A program made the position numbers and the translations under genes. The notes under the pieces were generated by a model, which searched no databases, was not told the origin of the DNA, and was given only the letters and a program-made list of their open reading frames with translations. A stretch of 19,346 nt of DNA, taken from the NCBI GenBank assembly GCA_903823545.1, contig CAIJTL010000259.1, positions 1-19,346 of the forward strand. Reading direction: 5' to 3'. This stretch comes from an uncultured Planctomycetaceae bacterium (GTDB lineage Bacteria > Planctomycetota > Planctomycetia > Planctomycetales > Planctomycetaceae). This document shows, piece after piece, positions 7,121-14,534 of the stretch; position 1 is the first letter of the stretch, and each line of letters opens with the position of its first letter.

Positions 7121-7428
7121 CAACGCATCCCCGAGTAACGTGCCAGCAATTCGCTTCGAGAGAGCGTCTGACGCTCGCGACCAGATTCAACCTGGACCGC
7201 GTCACTCTGAATCTCGGCCAGCAACTCATCGTAGTGGTCGTAGAAGTACGCCAACGCTGAATAAACCTCTTCTGGCCGGAGATCGGAGTGCTGACGCAGC
7301 AACTCTTCGGCGGTCCATCCATAGTGGTAATGTTCCGCTGCGAGATGGGAGACCTTGTAACGAGTTTCGCCAATACGCGCGACTCCATCAGGTCCAAGTG
7401 CAATGTGAGAATCTGTCGTCAGTGTCAT
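7120..7428 (-). CDS. DUF433 protein (putative antitoxin)
   Basis: The 102-residue protein matches DUF433, a helix-turn-helix-containing family that commonly precedes DUF5615 genes and is regarded as the antitoxin and probable autoregulator. Seen are HIALGPDGVARIGETRYKVS, the segment GWTAEELLRQHSDLRPEEV and ALAYFYDHYDELLAEI. The start at 7428 is chosen because GGAGG (7434-7438) lies 5 bases upstream. An ATG directly before it (7431) would be only 2 bases from that site, and a TTG at 7446 has no support. It overlaps the toxin gene by one base. It is divergent from the ABC-F gene, and the shared gap contains a 12-base direct repeat that could be its operator. Confidence 0.87.
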   Translation of the reverse strand: MTLTTDSHIALGPDGVARIGETRYKVSHLAAEHYHYGWTAEELLRQHSDLRPEEVYSALAYFYDHYDELLAEIQSDAVQVESGRERQTLSRSELLARYSGMR

Positions 7429-7488
7429 CATGGCCTCCGCAATCAAGAATCATGTCGGCCACATTCTGTCGGAGCGAATACATTCCGT

Positions 7489-7517
7489 AAATCCGCATTC
7501 ACACGAAATCCGCACTC
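7489..7517. promoter_or_regulatory. Direct repeat in divergent promoter region
   Basis: AAATCCGCATTC (7489-7500) and AAATCCGCACTC (7506-7517) differ at one base and start 17 bases apart. They lie in the 140-base gap between the antitoxin start and the ABC-F start. They could be an operator for the DUF433 protein or another regulator. No clear -35/-10 pair was identified. Confidence 0.3.
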
Positions 7518-7568
7518 GTTACAGTTCGTCCTCTGATTCGTTCATTCAAACGCGAGGGTTCTTGGCTG

Positions 7569-9368
7569 ATGGCTGTGTTGATGCAGATTAGGCAGGCGTG
7601 CAAGAGTTATGGCGAGCAAGTGTTGTTGGATAATGCCGAGGCGACATTGTCCGATGACGTGAAGGTGGGCTTCGTCGGACGCAACGGGGCGGGAAAAAGT
7701 ACGCTATTGCGAGTGTTGTTGGGTGAAGAAGAACTCGACAACGGCGAGGTGATGCGGCATCCGAATTTGCAGATCGGCTACTTGCGACAGCACGATCCGT
7801 TTTTGCCCGGTGAATCGGCTCACGATTTCTTGATTCGTGACAGTGGCCAGCCGGAATGGAAGTGCGGCGAGGTCGCGGGACAGTTTGAGTTGAAAGGTGA
7901 TTACCTCGAAGGCCCGGTCTCACGCCTTTCCGGCGGTTGGCAAACGCGCGTCAAATTGGCCGCGCTATTGCTCCACGAACCGAACTTACTGCTACTCGAC
8001 GAACCGACAAACTTCCTCGACTTGCGCACTCAGATTTTGCTCGAACACTTCCTAAGAAACTTCAAGCAAGCCTGCTTGATCGTTTCACACGATCGAGCAT
8101 TCTTGAATGCAACGTGCGAGCACACGCTGGATCTGTCGCGCGGCAAACTAACGATGTACCCCGGCAAGATCGACGCATTCCTCAACTACCAGAAGGAACA
8201 GAACGAGCACCTCGTTCGTTCGAATGCCGCTATTCAAGCGAAGCGGCGCGACCTCGAAGTCTTCATCGCGAAGAACAAGGCGAGAGCAAGTACCGCCACG
8301 CAAGCGCGATCAAAATCGAAGCAACTTGAACGACTGGAACTGACCGAGATCGCTGCTGACGAAGCGACTGCGTTCATTCGCGCGCCGCAGGTCGAACCGC
8401 GGCAAGGGCCCGCCGTGCGTTGCAAGGACTTGAGCATCGGATATCCAGAACGCCAAGTCGCCAAAGACATCGGCGTCGAAATCGATCACGGTTCGCGAGC
8501 GGCGATCGTCGGTGACAACGGCCAAGGAAAGACAACGTTCCTGCGAACAGTCGTCGATTCGATCAAACCACTCGCGGGCGAAGTGAAGTGGGGCCACGGT
8601 TGCCAAGTTGGCGTGTACGCTCAGCACGTCTACACCAGCCTGCCGGAGAAATACACGGTCCTCGAATACCTCAACGACAACGCCACCTTCGGCACAACAA
8701 CTCAAGCGGTCCTCAATGTCGCGGGAGCGATGCTCTTTCGAGGAGACGCTGTCCATAAAAAGATCACGGTCCTCTCCGGTGGCGAGCGTGCGCGACTTTG
8801 CCTCGCCGGGTTGCTGCTGTCGCAATACAACATCTTGGTGCTCGACGAACCGGGCAACCATCTCGACGTTGATACGGTCGAAGCACTCGCTCAAGCCCTG
8901 ATCGACTACAAAGGGACGGTCATCTTCACGACACACGATCGTCACTTCATGAAGCGAGTTGCCACCTGCGTCATCGAAGTTCGTGACGGCCACGTGACGA
9001 ACTACGGGGGTGGCTACGACGCCTATCTCTACGCGATCAACAAAGAAATCGAAGACGGCGAGCGAGAACTCGCAACAACACTCAGCAAGGCTCCGCCGCA
9101 AAGCAACAAGTCTCCGGCCAACAAGCCTGCCGCCCCACGTGCTCCGCGTCGCGACGATCGAGCGATTCGCAAAGAACTCGCGACGATCGAAAAAACGATC
9201 GCCCGACTCGACGATCAAAAGAAGAAGGCAAGCAGCCAACTCCTCGAATGCCACGACGCGGCGGAATCCCTACGACTCCACAACGAGGTGACGACCCTCA
9301 CAACACAACTCGACGAGTCCGAAACCCGCTGGTGCGAACTACAAGCGGAATTAGAAGACGCCGAATGA
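7569..9368 (+). CDS. ABC-F family ATPase
   Basis: This 599-residue soluble protein has two ABC ATPase domains and no membrane domain, as in the ABC-F family (Uup/EttA/YheS relatives), which act on ribosomes in translation or antibiotic protection. Domain 1 has GRNGAGKST (37-45), LSGGW (120-124), LLLLDEPTNFLD (140-151) and His174. A helical linker with many basic residues spans about 200-265, including KAKxRAST-like KNKARASTATQARSKSKQL. Domain 2 has GDNGQGKTT (315-323), LSGGE (402-406), LVLDEPGNHLD (423-433) and His456. The C-terminal tail (about 525-599) is charged and probably coiled-coil, as in Uup. The second Walker B has DEPGNHLD rather than the usual DEPTNHLD. GAGGG at 7554-7558 lies 10 bases before the ATG. 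The exact ABC-F subgroup is not decided, so no symbol is given. Confidence 0.93.
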   Translation: MAVLMQIRQACKSYGEQVLLDNAEATLSDDVKVGFVGRNGAGKSTLLRVLLGEEELDNGEVMRHPNLQIGYLRQHDPFLPGESAHDFLIRDSGQPEWKCGEVAGQFELKGDYLEGPVSRLSGGWQTRVKLAALLLHEPNLLLLDEPTNFLDLRTQILLEHFLRNFKQACLIVSHDRAFLNATCEHTLDLSRGKLTMYPGKIDAFLNYQKEQNEHLVRSNAAIQAKRRDLEVFIAKNKARASTATQARSKSKQLERLELTEIAADEATAFIRAPQVEPRQGPAVRCKDLSIGYPERQVAKDIGVEIDHGSRAAIVGDNGQGKTTFLRTVVDSIKPLAGEVKWGHGCQVGVYAQHVYTSLPEKYTVLEYLNDNATFGTTTQAVLNVAGAMLFRGDAVHKKITVLSGGERARLCLAGLLLSQYNILVLDEPGNHLDVDTVEALAQALIDYKGTVIFTTHDRHFMKRVATCVIEVRDGHVTNYGGGYDAYLYAINKEIEDGERELATTLSKAPPQSNKSPANKPAAPRAPRRDDRAIRKELATIEKTIARLDDQKKKASSQLLECHDAAESLRLHNEVTTLTTQLDESETRWCELQAELEDAE

Positions 9369-9372
9369 AAGA

Positions 9373-9401
9373 GATTGCCGCGCAATCAAATCCAAGATTG
9401 C
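9373..9401 (+). terminator. Mutually exclusive hairpins after the ABC-F gene
   Basis: GATTGC (9373-9378), GCAATC (9382-9387) and GATTGC (9396-9401) allow two alternative 6-bp hairpins starting 5 bases after the stop. No T-tract follows. This may be a weak terminator or chance. Confidence 0.25.
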
Positions 9402-9500
9402 ATTCGCTTTGCAAGAATGGACGATATCACAACTGAAGTTTGATTCTGAAAAGTTCATGAGGCCGATCCAATTCCGATGAATTCGGAAGCCGAGGTAATG

Positions 9501-10880
9501 ATGTTTTCTCCGCAATTTCAATGGAATCGTCGAAACTGGCTGCAAGTCAGCGCGGCTGGTGTCCTGGGAACAACTCTGCCGCTCGCTTCAACAACGACGG
9601 CCGCCTCATCGTCACCAACAGGGCGAGCAAAGTCCGTCTTGATCGTGCACCTCAGCGGTGGTCCCAGCCAGTTGGACATGTTCGATCCAAAGCCGGAGGC
9701 ACCGGAGGAAATTCGTGGCGAGTTCTCGCCGATCGAGACGACGGTTCCCGGAGTTCAAGTCTGCGAACACCTGCCGAGACTGGCTCAACAATTACGACAT
9801 TGGTCGGTGCTCCGGTCGCTGGCTCACCTGGAGCACAACCATCTGTTGGCGACACACGTCGCATTGACGGGCCGCCCAACTCCGATCCCGCGAGGTGGCA
9901 GCGATCTGGATCGTGTGGAATCTCGCAATGACTTCCCCAATTTCGCGGCAGCTCTCAGCTATATCCGGCCTCGCAACGATGGCGTGCCAACGGGCGTTTC
10001 GTTGCCGAATTACTTCATCGAAGGACCGCTCACTTGGCCCGGTCAACATGCCGGATTCCTCGGCCCCAAGCATGACCCGTGGCAGATCAACCACGATCCC
10101 AATGATCCAAACTTCCGTATCGATTCGCTCAGCCTGCAACCGGGCGTGACCTCCCCGAGGTTGCTCTCTCGCCGAGGACTTTTAGAGTCAGTCAATCGGA
10201 GTCCGATGTCGCTGGAAGCGGAAGGACGAGCGAACTCTTTCACGGAGCAACAAGGGTTAGCCTTCTCTTTGCTGACGTCCGATCGAGTCGCTCAGGCTTT
10301 TGACATCCAACGCGAAGAGGCCACGTCTCGTGATCGCTATGGCCGCAACAAGTTCGGACAGTCGCTCCTGCTCGCACGGCGCCTGTTGCAGGCTGGCGTT
10401 CCGATCGTGCAAGCCGCAATGGGCATCGTGCAAACCTGGGACACGCACGTCGATAACTGGGGCCGACTGAAGAACACGCTGCTACCACAATTGGATCGTG
10501 GTCTCGCAGCGCTCATGGACGATCTCTCTTCTTCAGGCCTGTTGGATCAAACGCTGGTCCTCGTCATGGGCGAGTTCGGTCGCACACCACGAATCTCAAC
10601 ACTTCCCGGCCAAGGAGTTCCCGGACGTGATCACTGGGCTCACGTGTATTCCGCACTTGTCGCTGGGGCGGGTGTTCGAGGCGGACAAGTCGTCGGCCAA
10701 TCTGACTCCAACGCAGCCTATCCAGTCTCGCGGTCATGGTCACCAGCCGATGTTTGTACAACGCTCTTCAACGCACTCGGTGTCGGCCACGAAGCCGTGC
10801 TCATGGACCCGCTGCAACGACCGAATCACTTGCTCAACGGCGAAGTGATTGACCCACTTTATACCGGCAGAGCCAGTTAA
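9501..10880 (+). CDS. DUF1501 protein, twin-arginine leader
   Basis: This 459-residue protein belongs to DUF1501, a family with an alkaline-phosphatase/sulfatase-like fold that is abundant in planctomycetes and has no proven activity. The leader NRRNWLQVSAAGVLG, followed by a hydrophobic stretch, suggests Tat export. Family blocks are VLIVHLSGGPSQLDMFDPKP, QTWDTHVDNW, LVLVMGEFGRTPRI and GRDHWAHVYSALVAGAGVRG. Several Asp and His residues in these blocks correspond to metal-ligand positions of the fold (inferred). I chose the ATG at 9501 because GAGG (9492-9495) lies 5 bases upstream. ATGs at 9498 and 9477 would extend it by 1 or 8 residues. It lies alone between the ABC-F gene and a large inverted repeat, without the DUF1549/DUF1553 cytochrome partner that often accompanies this family. 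Confidence 0.9.
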   Translation: MFSPQFQWNRRNWLQVSAAGVLGTTLPLASTTTAASSSPTGRAKSVLIVHLSGGPSQLDMFDPKPEAPEEIRGEFSPIETTVPGVQVCEHLPRLAQQLRHWSVLRSLAHLEHNHLLATHVALTGRPTPIPRGGSDLDRVESRNDFPNFAAALSYIRPRNDGVPTGVSLPNYFIEGPLTWPGQHAGFLGPKHDPWQINHDPNDPNFRIDSLSLQPGVTSPRLLSRRGLLESVNRSPMSLEAEGRANSFTEQQGLAFSLLTSDRVAQAFDIQREEATSRDRYGRNKFGQSLLLARRLLQAGVPIVQAAMGIVQTWDTHVDNWGRLKNTLLPQLDRGLAALMDDLSSSGLLDQTLVLVMGEFGRTPRISTLPGQGVPGRDHWAHVYSALVAGAGVRGGQVVGQSDSNAAYPVSRSWSPADVCTTLFNALGVGHEAVLMDPLQRPNHLLNGEVIDPLYTGRAS

Positions 10881-10884
10881 TTGC

Positions 10885-11051
10885 GTTGTGGCCGGTCTCC
10901 AGACCGAGCCGCCCACAACTGCGATCTCAAGACCGAATGACCGAAACAGGGAGAGGACTCCTCCGAAACTCCGCCTCAAAACCACAACCCGCATGACAAT
11001 GGAGACCTTCGGTCATTCCATCTGCGTCTCGGCCAGGAGACCGGACGCAAC
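10885..11051. repeat. Nested inverted repeat between convergent genes
   Basis: Outer arms 10885-10911 and 11025-11051 are imperfect reverse complements (both contain CCGGTCTCC and CCGAG in matching positions). Inner arms GAATGACCGAA (10935-10945) and TTCGGTCATTC (11008-11018) are a perfect 11-bp inverted repeat. The left outer arm is itself a hairpin (GTTGTGG..CCACAAC enclosing CGGTCT-CC-AGACCG). The element fills the gap between the DUF1501 stop (10880) and the ABC ATPase stop (11062), so it may be a bidirectional terminator, or a small non-coding mobile or palindromic element. Confidence 0.6.
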
Positions 11052-11061
11052 AGAATCAAAC

Positions 11062-11874
11062 TCAAACATACATCTCAGCCAACATCTCGGCGGCTGATTC
11101 GTCGAGTAGGTCGGATCGACGAATCTCTTCAAAGCGTGCCAACAGGTCTTCGGGGCGAAGATGTTTTTTCTCATCGCCACGGATGTCACAAACCACTTGG
11201 CCCCCAGACATCATCACGAGGCGGTCTCCGAGATGTGCCGCCTGTTGCATCGAGTGAGTGACCATCATCGTCGTTAGGCGATCTTGTTTGATGACTCGTT
11301 CGGTCAAGCGAATGACTTGATCGGCACTCTTCGGGTCGAGCGCCGCGGTGTGTTCGTCTAACAGCAGCAGCTTCGGTTGCACCAACGTCGCCATGAGCAA
11401 TGTCAACGACTGCCTCTGTCCACCCGAAAGACTGCCAATCGGCGTATCAAGTCGGTCTTCCAAGTTCAGGCCCATCAATCGAACTCGCTCGCGTAGTTGG
11501 TCGCGAGCATCTTTCGGAATCGCCCAACCTAAGCCGCGAGACTGTCCGCGCCGCAATGCCAACACGAGGTTTTCGAGAATAGTCAGCGACGGAGCCGTCC
11601 CATGAAACGGGTTCTGAAAGACTCGACCGATCAATTGAGCACGCCGATGCTCCGGCCAAGCAGTGACGTCGTGCTCGGCTAAACTGATCTCTCCGTCGTC
11701 AAGGTAGAACGTCCCAGCGACAGCATTGAGCAGCGTCGATTTCCCCGACCCGTTCGTCCCGATCACGATGACGAACTCACCTTCGGCAATGCGAAGATCA
11801 ACACCACGCAACGCACGAACTTCGTTCGCCGTCCCCGCGTAAAAGGTTTTGTAAGCGTTCTTGAGTTCCAGCAT
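11062..11874 (-). CDS. ABC transporter ATP-binding protein (ABC_sub_bind-type system)
   Basis: This 270-residue protein is the nucleotide-binding subunit of the importer encoded upstream. It has Walker A GTNGSGKST (39-47), Q-loop Gln87 (VFQNPF), signature LSGGQ (149-153), Walker B LLLLDEHTAALDPKSA (from 169) and His207 (VTHSMQQA). The DEHTAALD variant, with His where most ABC proteins have Pro, is characteristic of the subfamily (COG1101) that pairs with ABC_sub_bind binding proteins and COG4120 permeases. The ATG at 11874 is preferred to a TTG at 11886 that lacks a ribosome-binding site. The site before the ATG (GAGAG) is very close and weak. The gene follows the permease gene after about 100 bases that hold a palindromic repeat. 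Confidence 0.92.
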   Translation of the reverse strand: MLELKNAYKTFYAGTANEVRALRGVDLRIAEGEFVIVIGTNGSGKSTLLNAVAGTFYLDDGEISLAEHDVTAWPEHRRAQLIGRVFQNPFHGTAPSLTILENLVLALRRGQSRGLGWAIPKDARDQLRERVRLMGLNLEDRLDTPIGSLSGGQRQSLTLLMATLVQPKLLLLDEHTAALDPKSADQVIRLTERVIKQDRLTTMMVTHSMQQAAHLGDRLVMMSGGQVVCDIRGDEKKHLRPEDLLARFEEIRRSDLLDESAAEMLAEMYV

Positions 11875-11910
11875 GCTCTCTTTCAAAACTCAGTTCGAGT
11901 CGTCCGATTG

Positions 11911-11964
11911 TTTTACCCCAACGCCACTGGCGTGGGCGCGCACGCCGTTGGCGTAGCGGTTAAA
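11911..11964. repeat. Twin-hairpin palindrome between permease and ATPase genes
   Basis: Two 25-base halves (11911-11935 and 11940-11964) are reverse complements at 19 of 25 positions. Each half also folds by itself: ACGCCA-C-TGGCGT on the left and ACGCC-GTT-GGCGT on the right. It may modulate the permease/ATPase mRNA ratio or be a dispersed genomic repeat. Confidence 0.6.
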
Positions 11965-11977
11965 CATTTCACATCAC

Positions 11978-12901
11978 TCACGCAACATTCCGCACCGCGC
12001 GACGCGACATCCACCATTTCCAAACATCAGGCAGAACGAGTGCCACAAACACGAACGTCGCCGTGACCAGCTTCAGGTCATTTGGATTCAGCCCACCTCG
12101 CAATGCCAGCGCCACCATCAGACGAAACAACACCGACCCCATGACCGCTCCGCAGAGCAGCCAGCCGAGTTGCTTCGTTCCGACCAACGAGTCGCCGATG
12201 ATCACACTCGCCAAACCCCACACGACCATCCCGATTCCCATTTGCACGTCGGCAAATCCTTGATACTGCACCACGAGGCCGCCGCCGAGGGCGATCAAGC
12301 CATTCGACAACGCGAGCCCACCCGTTTGCATCCACCCGACATCGGCTCCCAACGCGCGAATCACTTGGTCGTTGTCGCCAGTCGCACGCAGAGCCAATCC
12401 CCACTGAGTTTGAAAGAAGCAGTGCAACGCAAAACCGACCATCGCAACGCCAATCGCAGCAGCGACCAGCACGATCAACTCGCGAGTCGGAACTTCCCAT
12501 CCAAAGAGATCGGTCATCTGACTTGCCGACCCGGCATACGACATCAATGTCGGAATCGCTTCCGGGTCGAGCGGCACATTGCTCTTCGACAAGACATGCA
12601 GATTGACCGAATACAACGCCGTCATCACCAAGATCCCCGCGAGTAACCCGTTGATCTTGCAGCGAGTGTGTAACACTCCCGTCACCGTTCCCGCGAGTGC
12701 TCCCGCCACGAACGCACCCGCCGTCGCGACCAATGGATGAGTCCCACGCACCAATAGCGCCGCCGCGACCGCTCCTCCCAACGCCACCGAGCCATCAACT
12801 GTTAAGTCTCGAAACGCCAGCACGCGAAACGTGACCAAAACCCCAAACGCCAACAACGACAGGATCAACCCCATCGTCAATGAACCAAGCAAAAGAATCA
12901 T
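11978..12901 (-). CDS. ABC transporter permease (BPD_transp_2 type)
   Basis: This very hydrophobic 307-residue protein has about eight to nine membrane segments and belongs to the branched-chain-amino-acid/ribose permease class (BPD_transp_2), subgroup COG4120. Marks are the N-terminal MGLILSLLAFGVLVTFRVLA with FRDLTVDGSVALGGAVAAAL, LHTRCKINGLLAGILVMTAL, the cytoplasmic loop GLALRATGDNDQVIRALGAD (the coupling region that contacts the ATPase) and ALSNGLIALGGGLVVQYQGF. It is the membrane subunit of the importer formed with the binding protein and the ATPase. Streptococcal relatives import tryptophan; the substrate here is unknown. The start ATG at 12901 has no strong ribosome-binding site. A 119-base gap with a palindromic repeat separates it from the STAS gene. 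Confidence 0.92.
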   Translation of the reverse strand: MILLLGSLTMGLILSLLAFGVLVTFRVLAFRDLTVDGSVALGGAVAAALLVRGTHPLVATAGAFVAGALAGTVTGVLHTRCKINGLLAGILVMTALYSVNLHVLSKSNVPLDPEAIPTLMSYAGSASQMTDLFGWEVPTRELIVLVAAAIGVAMVGFALHCFFQTQWGLALRATGDNDQVIRALGADVGWMQTGGLALSNGLIALGGGLVVQYQGFADVQMGIGMVVWGLASVIIGDSLVGTKQLGWLLCGAVMGSVLFRLMVALALRGGLNPNDLKLVTATFVFVALVLPDVWKWWMSRRAVRNVA

Positions 12902-12943
12902 GCCGTGAACTTTCTACGGAACATCACGTTTACTAACCCGAAG

Positions 12944-13013
12944 CGTCAGCGAGGGAGAACACTTCACGGGACTCCGAATACATCGCGTGGTGACACACTC
13001 GCCCTCGCTAACG
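12944..13013. repeat. Planctomycete-type intergenic inverted repeat
   Basis: CGTCAGCGAGGG (12944-12955) and CCCTCGCTAACG (13002-13013) pair at 11 of 12 positions across a 46-base spacer. The left arm with its flank, read as protein, gives NPKRQRG, a peptide I recall from many spurious planctomycete ORFs, so this is probably a dispersed genomic repeat. It fills the gap between the STAS stop (13021) and the permease start (12901). Confidence 0.6.
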
Positions 13014-13020
13014 CAGCGGC

Positions 13021-14295
13021 TTACTCCTCACTACCAATCGCCCCGAACCAACAAGCGCCGCCTGTAAACTCACTTTCGCCGGCTCCCGTGATCGAACGCC
13101 GGTCATGCAACAGATGCAAAACCGCTTGCAGGCTTTCCGACTCAAACATCGCTCGCACCGTCGACGCTAACTCCAAGAAGCCGCGTTTCAACGGACGATA
13201 GCCGAACACTCCCGCGTGAACGTGTCCCTGCAATGAGTCCTCAACACCAAGCGGCCTCAGCCAAGGTCGCAACGAAGAAGGAACTTTCGCCGAATTGCCG
13301 ATTACGCCCACACACGCCACGAGAGTTCGATCATGAACTCGCTCCGGCGCGTAAGACAGCCAGTCGCGTACCGACGGATGCTCGAACATCCCGCGATCAG
13401 CTTCCGCCGATGAATCCGACAACGGCGATCGCTTCAAGCTCGTCCCGACCAACCCAGCCGATTCCCCCACCAACACAAATCCCAACGTCGAGCCATTCAA
13501 TGCCGTCAGCATCTTCTGAAGGATTACTGACAATGGAACTCGCGCCGATTCTTGACGACCACGAAACCGCATCAGGTGTGAGAACTCTCCAGAGAACTGC
13601 AACGCATACAAAGCCTGCACTTGCGGAACGAAGTCTCCGACTTCCATCTGAAAATCCGCCGCTCGATGCCCGCCGGTCGGCTGATGAGCAGTCGCTCCGC
13701 CAATCGCCAGAAACTCACCCATCCGATCGTGGCTTTCAGCGAGGTCACCTCCCAAGGCACCCAGTCCCAACGCAAACGAATTCTTGTCGCAGTTCAGGAC
13801 ATTTCCCTCTCCCACAGAAACCGCTCGCTCTTTCAACCGCTGCGGATCGCCATGTCGCTTGAGCCTTAACGGCTCGCTCACTCCCAACGAATACGTCGTC
13901 CCGCGCACACCATCATCGGCGAACGTCGTGATGTCATCTGCCGACATCACCAACATCGTGCTCGAATACGGATTCCGCACCTGAGCCGCATCCGCATCGC
14001 GCACGAGAATCTGATCCAACCGAGTCAGCCTCAAGACTTCGGCAACAGCCAGCGACGGTTCACAAACTGCAAAGAACCCCCGAATCGCCACGAGTTGCTT
14101 ATGTGTCTTCAACAACGTCGAGATTCCCGCCGAACTGAGATAGCTCACGTCCGACAGATTCAGCATCAGCCGATGATGACCACCGCGAATCAACTCGTTC
14201 ATCTGCTGCGACAGCGGTTCGGCCGAATCATTGTCGAGCAACCCGCTCACGCGGATTTCCAACCAGTCGCCATGATCATTCCAAGAGACTTTCAT
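13021..14295 (-). CDS. STAS-domain protein with unrecognised C-terminal domain
   Basis: Residues 1-100 form a STAS domain like the anti-anti-sigma factor SpoIIAA: WLEIRVSGLLDNDSAEPL, LMLNLSDVSYLSSAGISTLL and LRLTRLDQIL. Ser55 aligns with the phosphorylated Ser of SpoIIAA, and Ser54 takes the place of the Asp before it. Residues 110-424 form a second domain that I do not recognise. Its features are FALGLGALGGDL (174-185), GEFLAIGGATAHQPTGG (193-209), GFVLVGESAGLVGTSL (272-287), RDWLSYAPERVHDRTLVACV (310-329) and GAGESEFTGGACWFGAIG (404-421). No membrane segment or catalytic motif is obvious. The gene lies between the binding-protein gene and the permease gene of an ABC importer, so a regulatory or sensing role linked to that transporter is inferred. 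No anti-sigma kinase, phosphatase or sigma factor is in the window. Confidence 0.85.
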   Translation of the reverse strand: MKVSWNDHGDWLEIRVSGLLDNDSAEPLSQQMNELIRGGHHRLMLNLSDVSYLSSAGISTLLKTHKQLVAIRGFFAVCEPSLAVAEVLRLTRLDQILVRDADAAQVRNPYSSTMLVMSADDITTFADDGVRGTTYSLGVSEPLRLKRHGDPQRLKERAVSVGEGNVLNCDKNSFALGLGALGGDLAESHDRMGEFLAIGGATAHQPTGGHRAADFQMEVGDFVPQVQALYALQFSGEFSHLMRFRGRQESARVPLSVILQKMLTALNGSTLGFVLVGESAGLVGTSLKRSPLSDSSAEADRGMFEHPSVRDWLSYAPERVHDRTLVACVGVIGNSAKVPSSLRPWLRPLGVEDSLQGHVHAGVFGYRPLKRGFLELASTVRAMFESESLQAVLHLLHDRRSITGAGESEFTGGACWFGAIGSEE

Positions 14296-14343
14296 CCAAC
14301 CCCAATCTACGAGCCCGAGGAATTAACAGGTCTCTCGATTTAA

Positions 14344-14466
14344 GCCGCGAAGCGGCGACAGTAATCCGCAAGACAGGTTGCTATCGCCGTTTCACGGCTG
14401 ACATGCTTCCGGTCCATCCCACCTTGGGCTGACGCCCAAGGCTATCCGCTAACGCTGCTTCGCAGC
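14344..14466. repeat. Cluster of four compact hairpins
   Basis: Four perfect hairpins lie in the 239-base gap upstream of the STAS gene: GCCGC-GAA-GCGGC (14344-14356), GCCGT-TTC-ACGGC (14386-14398), CCTTGGGC-TGAC-GCCCAAGG (14422-14441) and GCTGC-TTC-GCAGC (14454-14466). Three have 5-bp stems with a 3-base loop TTC or its complement. CGCTAACG (14447-14454) is shared with the repeat at 13006. This looks like several dispersed repeats side by side and may uncouple STAS expression from the binding-protein gene. Confidence 0.6.
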
Positions 14467-14534
14467 TCCCACAGCACCACTTCAAAACTCACGCTCCAAG
14501 TTTGTGAATCATCCCCACTCCAAAACCCCAAGCA

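Noticed and set aside
8310..9254. 314-residue minus-strand frame opposite the ABC-F gene
   Set aside because: It is antisense to a fully conserved two-domain ATPase; its composition reflects the complement of coding DNA.
10885..11051. Remnant of an insertion sequence
   Set aside because: No transposase fragment or target duplication is visible; the symmetry is explained as a palindromic element or terminator.
12905..13201. 98-residue plus-strand frame starting MNFLRN with NPKRQRG
   Set aside because: It is a translation of the intergenic repeat and of the antisense of the STAS gene; NPKRQRG is a known kind of annotation artefact in planctomycetes.
11911..14466. CRISPR array
   Set aside because: The repeats are dissimilar palindromes at irregular spacing, without identical repeats or spacers and without cas genes.
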